A stretch of 64,000 nucleotides of DNA from Chamaelirium japonicum (Eukaryota > Streptophyta > Magnoliopsida > Liliales > Melanthiaceae), in contig OX393549.1 in the NCBI GenBank assembly GCA_947650365.1, forward strand, positions 96,578,014 to 96,642,013, given 5' to 3'. Positions 55,186 through 64,000 of this stretch are shown here, one piece after another. Position numbers and translations under genes: made by a program. Position 1 is the first letter of the stretch; the number at the start of each line of letters is the position of its first letter. The notes under the pieces are model-generated. The model was given only the letters and a program-made list of their open reading frames with translations, did not search any database and was not told the DNA's origin.

Positions 55186-55224
55186 ATTCTAATGAAGAAC
55201 CTCATGGGGCTCTCACATGCATAA
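55186..55224 (+). pseudogene. Myb/SANT-like pseudogene, 3' end after the LARD
   Basis: After the duplicated ATGCG the frame resumes in phase: ILMKNLMGLSHA and a TAA at 55222-55224. The junction KLDDA/ILMKNL shows that the element split one reading frame near its end. An AT-rich 3'-UTR-like stretch follows to about 55450. Confidence 0.75.
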
Positions 55225-55762
55225 CGATAGTACTTCAAACTGTACAAGCCTGATATTAGAGCTCGGAAAGGGTTATGATTTTTTTGAATTATAATTTTTA
55301 GTAGTTTTATTAGGTTTTGATTTTCTTAAATTCCTTGAATTATGTAAGTTTTCTTAAAATGTCTTAGGTGTTGAACTATTTGGCATTTAACAAAAAAACT
55401 TTTATTATTTAAATTGAAAGCACGTACAAGAACTCAAATAAGTTCAAGGTAATTAGGAGGGCACAATTAAGCAGGTAAGCGAAGGCTCTCTCTCTTTCTC
55501 GCTCTGTTGTCTTGTGTAATTTTTTTTCTTCATTCACTTCAAGCAGGAAGAGGAATTGGGGCAGTCTTGGTGTCTATAATTGTATTAAAATAAAAAACTT
55601 AATCTTAACGTAGAGTCCCTTGAGTTATCACAAATACTCGATCAAGTCATTCTAAAGTTGGTCGTAGGTTTCTATGATTATTATCCGATGGTGGTTGATG
55701 GTTCCTAAGAAATACCAACTGCGAAAGGAACCAGAAGTCCCCAGAGCAGTGCAAAATGAGTA
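55225..55762. other. Downstream non-coding stretch
   Basis: AT-rich; nothing beyond the possible 3'-UTR of the pseudogene. Confidence 0.4.
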
Positions 55763-55767
55763 GGCAC

Positions 55768-57030
55768 TGTTGGGGGATATTTTTCACTGGTTCGTGCGGT
55801 CTACCTGCAAGACAAAGGAAAACGTAAGAACGGTCGGCTCCCTTGGGAGCGTAGGCCCTCCGACGCTCAAGTCAGTCTCAGGTGATCAAGGGAGAACTAT
55901 AATAGACCAAAGTGGTAGGGATGAGAATTTCCAACCTATACTTTTGAGCCTGGGGGTGGGCATTTATAGACTTCAGCGGCCTACCAGAGTGCAACACCTG
56001 GCAGCCTCTTCCGGTACCTTTTAGACCCCCACGTTCCGGCCCACATGGGCCTCTGACAGTCTTTGGGAATTGGGCCTCTGACGCTTTTTGTCGCCTAGCT
56101 CGCCAGGCGGTGTAGTGGGGGGGAGCACCCGTTTTGTCGTTGCTAGGCGGATCTTCTGGAATGTTCAAGTCTGGGAGGTCCCAAACCGACTTGGGCGGGC
56201 TTCCGTGGACTACAATCGTCCACGTAGCTCCAAGGGGGTCTCAACACCTGGCAGTCTTTATGCCGCTTTACTGGGGGCGATAAGGGCGATCTCTCCGACA
56301 AACCGGGGGAGGGTCCGACGAGTCTCCGTGTGAGTCGTTGATCCGCCGCCTTCTTCCTATGCCAAGAGTCGGGCTCCTGGGAGGGCGACCTCTTCGATAA
56401 CGGGCGTGGCCTGGCGAGCTCCTTGAGCGCACTACCGGTGTTCGTTGATACCCTTATAAGTTTTCTCTTTGGCCAAAGTTCGTGTGCGAGCTGGGGGCGG
56501 GCTCCTGTGCGTGCTGGGGGCGAGCTCCTGTGCGAGCTGGGGGCAAGCTCCTGTGCGAGCTGAGGGCGAGCTCCCATACGAGCTGAGGGTGAGCTTCTCT
56601 GTGGAAGCTGAGGGCGGGCTCCTACGTGAGCTGAGGGCGAGCTCCCATATGAGCTGGGGCGAGCTCCCATACGAGCTGGGGGCGAGCTCCCACACGTGCT
56701 AAGGGCGAGCTCCTGTTCGAGCTGAGGGCGAGCTCCTGTACTAGCTCCAACTCCTTGATCCTTAGTAGCTGGCTCTTTACATCGAAGGATGGCGGCAGCT
56801 TAGGGTTGAGGATCAGACTTTCGCGTTCTTTGTCTAAGCAATTTACCGAGCTTAGATGTAATGCACTCAGATACAAGGTGTCCATACAGCCCGATATGGA
56901 TCTCGCTCCTAATAGCTGTTCGATCGAGCTCATACGGACTGAGGGTTTCAACTCCTGGACGGGCTCCTGTGCAAGCTCTACCTGTGATATAATGTTTGTC
57001 CAAGGTATAGGGTTTCAGCTACCCCCAACA
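55768..57030 (-). mobile_element. Solo LTR of a Tat-type gypsy family, minus strand
   Basis: Ends TGTTGGGGG/CCCCCAACA are palindromic. Flanks GGCAC (55763-55767) and GGCGC (57031-57035) form a 5-bp duplication with one mismatch, and neither primer site nor polypurine tract adjoins, so it is best read as a solo LTR. Its 3' half is the reverse complement of the plus-strand LTR ending at 58294 (shared GACCTCCCAGACTTGAA, AAAGTATAGGTT and GACCGC blocks). Solo LTRs arise by recombination between the two LTRs of one element. Confidence 0.75.
56486..56747 (-). repeat. ~24-bp tandem array inside the solo LTR
   Basis: About eleven variants of GAGCTGGGGGCGAGCTCCTG. On the minus strand they read as AGGAGCTCGCCC. 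Related AGCTCGCC words are scattered through the plus-strand LTR at 57240-57790. Confidence 0.85.
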
Positions 57031-57225
57031 GGCGCAACTCCCATTTTGTTGTCCACGTGGTAATAACATAATCCAATAAGAGCAGCACGATGAGATAGCA
57101 GGAGTACCCAGGGAGGTTGCCCCTGCTTCGAGGCCAACCCCAATTTTTGGGCAAGTAGCTTGGTGGACTGAGCAGATCATAGAGTTTAAAGAACATTTCC
57201 AGGGACCCCGCCCTGACTATCGCGA

Positions 57226-58294
57226 TTAGCCAGTTCGCCTAGGAGCTCGCCAAACCTAACGCCCCAGCTCGCCTGGCCCAAGTTCGCTGAAGAGCTCGCC
57301 TAATTTGGAAGACGGTTGAAGAGCTCGCCTATTCACCTCCTGAGGTCGTCCGTGGTCGTGGCCTACAGCCCGCCCAGGGCTGACCCTCACCACGCGCGAT
57401 TAGATCGTGCGGGGTAGAGGTCGCCTAGTGGCTGGTGCTCACAGCCCGCCCGCACGAGCAGCTAGCACGCCAGAGGTCACCCCCTTTGCGCACATCTTGC
57501 TCAGGAGCTCGCCAAGGCACGTTACCCACAGCTCGCCGAGGAGCTCGTCCCTAAGTCCTCCAAGGTCACCTGTGGCCGTGGCTTACAGCTCGCTCGGAAC
57601 TGATCCCGAATGCATGCGACTAGCTCTTGTGCGAAGGAGGTCGCCCGTGACTGGAGCTCGCAGCCCGCCCGGTGACCAGCCCGCTCGCTAGAAGCTCGTG
57701 CCTTTTACTAATAGGGAACTTAAAATTATATCTACAAACACCCACAGCTCGCCTAGGAGCTCGCCTGATCACGCCAATAGCCAAGGAGATCGCCCCCTTT
57801 GCCCACAGAGGTCGCCTACAATAAGGCGGTACCAAATCGACAAGTGTCACTACCCCCATGGAGCTACGTGGACGATTGCAGTCCACGGAAGCCAGCAGAG
57901 TCGGTCTGGGACCTCCCAGACTTGAAACTTTCCAGAACCTCCACCTGGCAAGGACAAGACCGGTGCGTCCTCCTTTTCCACCGCCTGGCAGGCAAAATGA
58001 CAAAGGCTGTCAGAGCTCGCGTGGGCAGCACATGGGGCATAGAAGGTGCGGGAAGGCACTGCCACATGTCAAGCTCTGACGGGCTACATAAGGCTATAAA
58101 GGTACCACCCCCGGCTCCAAAGTATAGGTTCGAAACCCACAACCCTACCACTTCCAACTACTACAGCTCTCCACTGTTGGTACCCGTTCTGACTTTAGCG
58201 TCGGAGGGCCTGCGCTCCTAAGGGAGCCAGCCGTTCTTATGTTCTCTCGGTTTTGCAGGACGACCGCAAGGACCAGCGAAAAATACCCCAAACA
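57226..58294 (+). repeat. 5' LTR of Tat-type gypsy element (start uncertain)
   Basis: The right end AAATACCCCAAACA is followed by a primer site, and the right ~450 bp match the solo LTR in inverse orientation. A TGTTGGGGG start was not found; AGCTCGCC-rich sequence begins near 57230, so the left end is approximate. CTATAAAGG near 58094 may be its TATA box. Confidence 0.65.
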
Positions 58295-58296
58295 TT

Positions 58297-58310
58297 TGGC
58301 GCCGTCTGTG
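58297..58310 (+). other. Primer-binding site of Tat-type element
   Basis: TGGCGCCGTCTGTG two bases after the LTR end. The first nine bases are complementary to the CCA end of plant Asp tRNA; this motif is common in plant Ty3/gypsy elements. Confidence 0.85.
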
Positions 58311-58386
58311 AGATCTTTTCGATTGGTTCCTGCGAAAACGCCCATGACCCCGCGGTTGAAAGCCGTCTCACTCAAAGATACTCAGG

Positions 58387-59525
58387 ATGGCTCCGGCCAC
58401 AAGTGGACGGAGGCGAGCGAGGATCCGCACGGGATTCATACACAGCGGGCCTCCTACTGAAATCCCCCAGTCCCCTGTCCCGCTCAGTGACCAGCTCCTT
58501 CTGAAGATGTTAGCCACTCAGCGGGCTATGATGGAAGAACTGGCGCGACTGCGCCAGGTTCCGACGGAGAGCCGGCGAACCGAAGTTTACCCCGAGCTCG
58601 CCTCGCGGCGGGGCGGGTCGGCGATCCTGCCTCGACATAATGAATAGCCGGTACGGACCACTCCCCTTGGGCCTCCTCCTCTGGTCTCAGCGTCACGCTA
58701 GCCCCTGGTCGCACCGGCACGACACATATCCCAATAGGAACCCCCTGTTGAGGGAGCAGCAACACGCGGGGTGCAGGCAACCCCGCTCGAGCGATTACAA
58801 CGGCTTGTGACCCCGCGGACCGTTTCTCCTCGCCGACGAAGCAGAAGTGTAGACTCGGACGAATCGGAGGCGAGGTCCCAGAGATGAGACCGCAATCCTC
58901 ACCATCGGTGAGAGAGGGAGCCCGCGGAGGCTCGATAAGCGACAGCTTCTCATCAACCAGTCTCGGCACCAAGAAAAAGTTCGGAGAGGCACCATAACAG
59001 TCGCCAGGAGGGCGCACTTGGACACCACCTTGGTGAGGGCCCGAGCCTGTCACGGGGAAGTGTGCATGACCACTTAGGACCTGTGCAGCCGCCTAAGGGA
59101 GTTCTCCCCGGGCACTGGCAGCTACCTCACGCGCCTGTTGATATTTTAGAAGATCTTGCTGCTCATGGAGGGAGCTCGCCCTTCACGAGCGAGGTTTACC
59201 AAGGGGGTTCCCTCATCATTGGACCCCGCCGAAGTTTGTGCTTTTTGATGCATCGCAAGATCCCGTCGATCACCTCCTGGCTTACCAAAAACTGCTGTTT
59301 TTCCGAGATCAAAACCACGTCTTGTGCCGTGCTTTCCCGAGCAGCTTGACTGGTTCTGCTTTGAACTGGTTCCACAAGCTGCCTTCCCGTTCCATTCCAA
59401 ACTTCCCCACTCTCTCCAAATTGTTCCTGGAGAAGTACCGTTGTAACTCTGATGTTTTGATATGCGGTTCCGAAGCACCTACCTCGCTCTGGAGGATTCG
59501 GTCGGCCAAGACCAAACGGCGGTGA
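58387..59525 (+). pseudogene. Tat-type gypsy gag, degenerate
   Basis: The N-terminus MAPATSGRRRARIRTG at 58387 runs to a stop at 58645-58647. After a decayed stretch the capsid domain appears in frame 3 at 59217-59450: PKFVLFDASQDPVDHLLAY, then FPSSLTGSALNWFHKLPSRS and FLEKYRC, matching FDGSKDP...H, FP-L-G-A--WF--LP and F---F of retrotransposon gag. Several frameshifts separate the parts, so no functional protein is made. Confidence 0.85.
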
Positions 59526-60303
59526 GTGCCTTCAGGAGCGCTCTGCCTGAAGGGGGGCAAGCTCCATGATGCACTAGTGATCTTCGATCCTCGCACCATG
59601 GTCGAGCTCTTCGCCCTGGTCTAGCAGCACATCAAGCTGGAAGATGTGGTGTCGACCGAAAGGGAAAGGTGGTTGAGCAGCGATCTCCACCCGCTTTGCG
59701 ACCTCTTATCGTTAAAGCCGTAGAGCGGCGGGAGGTACCCCCTATGGTACCGTTACCCAGCCCGCTCAGAGCCCTGGTCGTGCAGCCCACGGAGGTCCCA
59801 ACAGCGGCAGCTGGAAGGCCGGTGAATTGGCGCTTGCCTCCAGGCCCGGGGGAGCGGGACTTCACTGTAATTACCCTTTCTCCAGGGCAAATACTGCACC
59901 AAGTCCGGAGCGAGCCATTTGTCCAATACCCCCGCCTCTGTAGCTAGGTGAGCCGGGCTCCACTGATAATACCCGGTGCGCATTCCATCGAGGCACCAGG
60001 TACCACACCAATCGGTGCCGAGCTCTGAAGAACCACCTGGAGGACTTGGTCGCCCTAGGGCACATGGATCAATTCATCTCACCTCCGAGGTGATTTGAGG
60101 TGGTACCCGCGTGAGTCCCTCACGAAGGAGATCACCAGGGACTTGCGGATCCTGCTTTACCGCCACCTCCCCTGGGCGGACCCGCGATCTGCCACACCAT
60201 CACCGGGCGCCTAAGTGAGCCGAGGTCCAGCAATGAAGTTCGGCGACAAGTGAGAGAGGTGGAGTAGACTCAAAAGGTACATTCAGTCACTCTAAACCCT
60301 ACT

Positions 60304-60816
60304 TTGCTCCAAACACCAAGAGTGGAAGGTCGAGACTTCCTATGGTTCTCAGAGGACGATATGGCCGGGGTGGTTACGCCCCACTATGACCCCCTCGTCA
60401 TACGCTTTATGATGACAAATATTGAGGTGCGACGCATATTGATAGACGCTGGGAGCACCGTCGATATTCTTTTCTTGTTAGCCTTCCAGCGTATGGGGTT
60501 GAGACAAGTTGACTTATCTCCATCGACGGGCTCCCTCAGTGGCTTCACCGGCAAGGTTGCCAAAGTAGTGGGGGAGATCACCATAACCGTAACAGCGGAC
60601 CCCGAAGTACGACAAGCCTGCTTTGCGGTGGTGGATGGGCAGTCCGCGTTCAACGCCATCCTTGGGCGACCTTGGCTGAGGCAAATGAACGCGGTGTCCT
60701 CACCCAACCACCAGGCACTCAAATTCCCCACCACGGGCGGGGTCATGGTTATTCAAGGTGATCAAGTTGCTGCCACCAGATGCGAGCAGGACATCCATCA
60801 CCTCGCCGATGCTTGA
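60304..60816 (+). pseudogene. Tat-type gypsy aspartic protease region
   Basis: FSEDDMAGVVTPHYDPLVIR introduces the protease, with RILIDAGSTVDILF at the active site and NAILGRPWLRQMNAV near the end. The catalytic D-T/S-G triplet is DAG here; Tat-lineage proteases often deviate at this place, so this may not be decay. The frame ends in TGA at 60814-60816 and is in the same frame as the RT that follows, with a second stop at 60847-60849. Confidence 0.85.
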
Positions 60817-60864
60817 GTTTCTGAAGCCAAGAGACCGGCGCCCTCCTAGCAACTAGTAGTCACA

Positions 60865-61725
60865 TTGAGCGAGCTTCCAGACAATCCAATAATGACTCCC
60901 TCTGGCGGGGCCCCCACTCCACCCACGGGTAGGAGCGGCATGGACCCAGGGCAGGGTACGAGAGGCTGTTCGGTGGTTATCGAGAAAGCAATATTTTCTG
61001 TTGCTGAGCCACTCCAAGAAATCGACATCGGAGATGATGGGCTTCCAAAGGTAATTAACCTTGGGACATCATTGACTGAAGTTGAGGTGTTGGCCTTGAC
61101 TAATCTTCTCAAAGACTATCGCGACGTATTTGCCTGGAGCTTCGTCGACATGCCAGGAATTGACCCAGAGGTCGCTTGCTACCGTCTGCACACCCTGCGA
61201 GACTTTCCTCTAGTCAAGCAGAAAGCTCGGCACATTTCAGCCACAAAGTCCGCAGCAGTAACGGCAGCGATAGAAAAGCTAGAGCGAGCAGGCTTTATCC
61301 GAGAAGCTCATTTTCCTGAGTGGATCTCCAACGTCGTGGCTGTACCAAAGAAGAGCGGGGCGGTCAGGGTATGCATTGACTTCTCCGACCTCAACAAGGC
61401 GTGCCCGAAAGACGGATTTTCCCTCCCCATGATCGGGGCCCTGGTCGACGCGACAGTCGGGTTCCAAGCCCTATCATTCATGGACGGGTATTCTGGATAC
61501 AATCAGATACCCCTCCACGTCGACGATCAAGAGTAGACCGCTTTCTATTCTGAAGCGGGGTACCAAAAGCTGTTTGGTTATCGGGTGATGCCATTTAGAC
61601 TCAAGAATGCAGGAGTGACCTACCAAAGGTTAGTAACCTACATATTTAAAGATCAGATCAGCAAGAATGTCGAGGTTTATGTAGACGACCTCTTTATGAA
61701 AAGCCGTGAGCAGGAAGGGCAATTT
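60865..61725 (+). pseudogene. Tat-type gypsy reverse transcriptase, truncated
   Basis: Frame 1 carries DVFAWSFVDMPGIDPEVACY, GFIREAHFPEWISNVVAVPK, VCIDFSDLNKACPKDGFSLP, MDGYSGYNQIPL, then a TAG at 61534-61536 at the Lys of the family's EKTAF. The same frame continues VMPFRLKNAGVTYQR and VEVYVDDLFMKSR with the catalytic YVDD. It breaks off about 61720, before RNase H and integrase, at a junction with unrelated sequence. DMPGIDP and DLNKACPKD are typical of the Tat lineage. Confidence 0.92.
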
Positions 61726-61749
61726 AACCCCAAGTGCAATTTAACCCCA
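61719..61749 (+). repeat. 14-bp direct repeat at the truncation junction
   Basis: GCAATTTAACCCCA occurs at 61719-61732 and 61736-61749, exactly where the RT homology stops. Confidence 0.9.
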
Positions 61750-64000
61750 TGTATAGGGTGTGTAGCGAAGTAATAATCTTGGTGAGTCCGAGGTCGATTA
61801 CACAGGGACTGAAGGACTAATGAGAACTAGTATGATGAAAGTGCGTAAACGTGAGTGCGAATCAGGGTTTTCCACTGAGAGTGGAGCACGAGAGAATGAA
61901 ACTACGTTACTAAATTAAACATAACTAAAGATTACGATTAATTAAAGTAGATTATGATGGAGAGGAGACTAAGGCGTCTGGGTTCAACCTAGCAGTATAT
62001 TATGCATTCTTTTGATCAATAAGTATATATGACGATAGCATGAAAATTAAGTTCGGATGCATGCTACAGGGGTCTTTAAGCATTACACATGCCCGGAGTC
62101 GATGTGAAATCAAAAGGACTTGTACACATGCATCGATTTCTAAAGATATGCATTCATCATATTTAACTAAATAGACGGAAAATCATGCGAAGAGGTACTC
62201 GTTATGCTTGTGTTAACATACCACAGGGATTCATAAGTATTCCGTATGCCCGGAGTCAATACGGAATCAAACAAATTTGCCAGTAAGTTAACATACATCA
62301 TCAGGTAGTATTATTCATCATGAGATTCAATCATAAAGAAACTAAGACTTGTCATTGATCGAACAAAAAACATAATAACCTACTAGGCATCCCCCATAGC
62401 CTTAGCTAGGGGTTTAGCCGCACATATTTATATAGTTTGACATGAAAATACAAGTGCGAATAAACTTCATAATGAAAATGGAAAAATCAAAAGATGATCG
62501 TGGATGAAGGCTTTTGGCGAAGATGACGGCTGCAACGATGGTGACGGCGTGCTTCGAGATGGGCTTCCACGGCAAGAACGATGGTGTGCGGCGTGACTTC
62601 GGTGGTGAATGGTGGTGAAGATGGTTCGTGATGATGTTCGGGTGATGGTCTGATGACCTAATGAAGTTCGGCCTAGATGGTGTCCGGGTGGTGGCAGGAG
62701 TTCCCCCGGCCCCCCCTCTCATCTCTTAAAGGGTATTATATAGGGATGAGGGGTTCACGGTTTTAGAAAGAGATAAATCGGGCTGGAGAGAGAGAGAAGT
62801 TCGGATGAGACTGGGTACACCGAACGGCTATGATCGGGTTCCGAATGGGAAAGAGAGAGAGAGAGGGGGGGTTTCGGTTTGAGAGAAAAATGGAGACGGG
62901 AGAGAGAGATAGGCTAGAGAGAGACGATCGGGTAGGGGCTGGATTTAGAAAGATTTAGAGAGAGAATGAGAGATATGGAAAGAGAGAGAGAGTCGGGTTT
63001 TTAGGGAGAGAATCCGAGAGGAGAGAGAAACAGGAAAGGAGAGAAACAAAAGGGACGGCTGTGATGGGTTGCAAGAGAGAGAGGTGCTCGGGTTTTGCAT
63101 GGGTACAACCTGGACACGAGAGGAGAGAGAGACGATCGGGTAGAGAGAGAATCAGAGAGAAGTTGGGAGAGAATCGCGGGGGTCTCGCGTGCAGATTTTA
63201 GAGAGAAAAGTCGAGGGTTCTGCATGGGTTCTAGGTGCACGGACGGCTGTGATGGCTACATGGGTATCGAATATGGAAGGGATGGTCAGGTTAGAGAGAG
63301 AAGGTTCTGATGGGATCCGGTTCTGATGAGCTGTCAGGCATGCATGCATTTAGCATGGAAGGGACGACCATGATTCGAACTCCGAATGGCTGGGATTTAT
63401 TTTCAGATATTATGATGGAGTGAATGGGATATGTGCATTCATGGGATTGAATCGGACGCACTGGATTATAAGGAACGGCTGTGGTCGATCTAGAGAGAGT
63501 AAAATATAGGAAGATATCTAGAGAGAGCCCACGAGAGAGGAATAAGGGGTATTCATGCATGGGGCCTGGGTGCATGCATGGGAGATTGGTGGCCGTGATT
63601 AATTTAAGAGAGATATATTGATGCTGATGGCCATTGTGCATGGGTTTGATGACGGATGTGTGGGTCTCGGCTTGCTGATCGAGTTCATGCGAGGGAAAAG
63701 ATCGGCTGCGATTTGATGAAGAGAAGAGAGAGGGTGGCTTGGTGTTGTGAGATGGGTCCTATGCATGTGCTGGATTAGATAGAGAAAGAGATCACTAAGT
63801 TTGGATGGTTGTGATCGAGATGAAGTTGGGTGCAATGCAAGATAGAGTATGAACTAGGCATGTAGAACGAGGTCTGAGATTATCCTTTCTGAGCACTATT
63901 CCCATCCGAACCATCTGAGCCAGTCATCGCATCCAATGTCAGGCCATCTTCTTGCGCGTAGTCTTTCTCCATTTATTCGCTGCTAGCAATGTGTTGAGCC
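61750..64000 (-). mobile_element. Probable LTR-type sequence of another element, minus strand
   Basis: No coding sequence is recognised. The stretch has GGTCGATTACACAGGGACTG near 61792, repeated TGCCCGGAGTC blocks (62090 and 62249), a minus-strand TATA-like site CCTATATAAT at 62734-62743 and GA-rich, GATCGGGT-rich sequence to the edge, similar in style to the LARD LTRs. Boundaries, family and orientation are inferred only weakly. Confidence 0.35.

Noticed and set aside
56143..56670. 175-codon frame with repeated ELAPSSYGSSP-like units
   Set aside because: It is the 24-bp tandem array in the solo LTR read in one frame; no family resemblance.

Overview
The window is nuclear DNA from a transposon-rich seed plant, almost certainly an angiosperm. 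It has GT-AG introns, a plant-type RNA polymerase III gene, Ty3/gypsy, Ty1/copia and LINE remnants, hAT and Harbinger-like debris, and long TA, CA and GA microsatellites. I cannot name the species. Almost nothing is intact coding sequence. The only cellular gene I recognise is split into short exons, each too short to stand out as an open reading frame.

That gene is NRPC2, the second-largest subunit of RNA polymerase III, on the minus strand. Nine exons join in consistent phase at 41290-41418, 41088-41209, 40918-41010, 26709-26775, 26528-26618, 26381-26433, 16111-16175, 10946-11051 and 10757-10867. Together they encode the first ~279 residues. The rest should lie beyond the left edge, because no later exon was found. 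Introns 3, 6 and 7 are about 14.1, 10.2 and 5.1 kb and are packed with transposons.

The 5' end of NRPC2 is the most striking locus. Exons 1-3 occur three times in alternating orientation: copy A minus (40.92-41.42 kb), copy B plus (41.45-41.96 kb) and copy C minus (42.33-42.69 kb). A and B meet head-to-head across about 10 bp; B and C meet tail-to-tail. Only copy C keeps the 5'-UTR and its intron, but C has lost its start codon, a splice donor and part of exon 1. Copy A has good exons but no leader and an altered exon-1 donor. A transcript through the locus would fold into a long double-stranded hairpin.

Layout: 0-0.95 kb, end of a gypsy pol and an LTR carrying a 5S rRNA-like segment; 1.1-2.8 kb, probable minus-strand LTR or leader; 3-43 kb, the NRPC2 locus with six non-autonomous hAT elements that have 8-bp target duplications plus one weaker candidate, a gypsy element nested in an hAT gene (17.7-23.7 kb), a LINE split in two (31.6-36.9 kb), a copia gag remnant (37.4-37.9 kb) and palindromic elements inside TA microsatellites; 43.3-44.5 kb, a terminal-inverted-repeat element; 45.0-55.2 kb, a Harbinger-associated Myb/SANT-like pseudogene cut by a young 9.1-kb LTR element with no coding capacity; 55.8-61.7 kb, a solo LTR in inverse orientation beside a decayed Tat-type gypsy element; 61.75-64 kb, unassigned LTR-like sequence.
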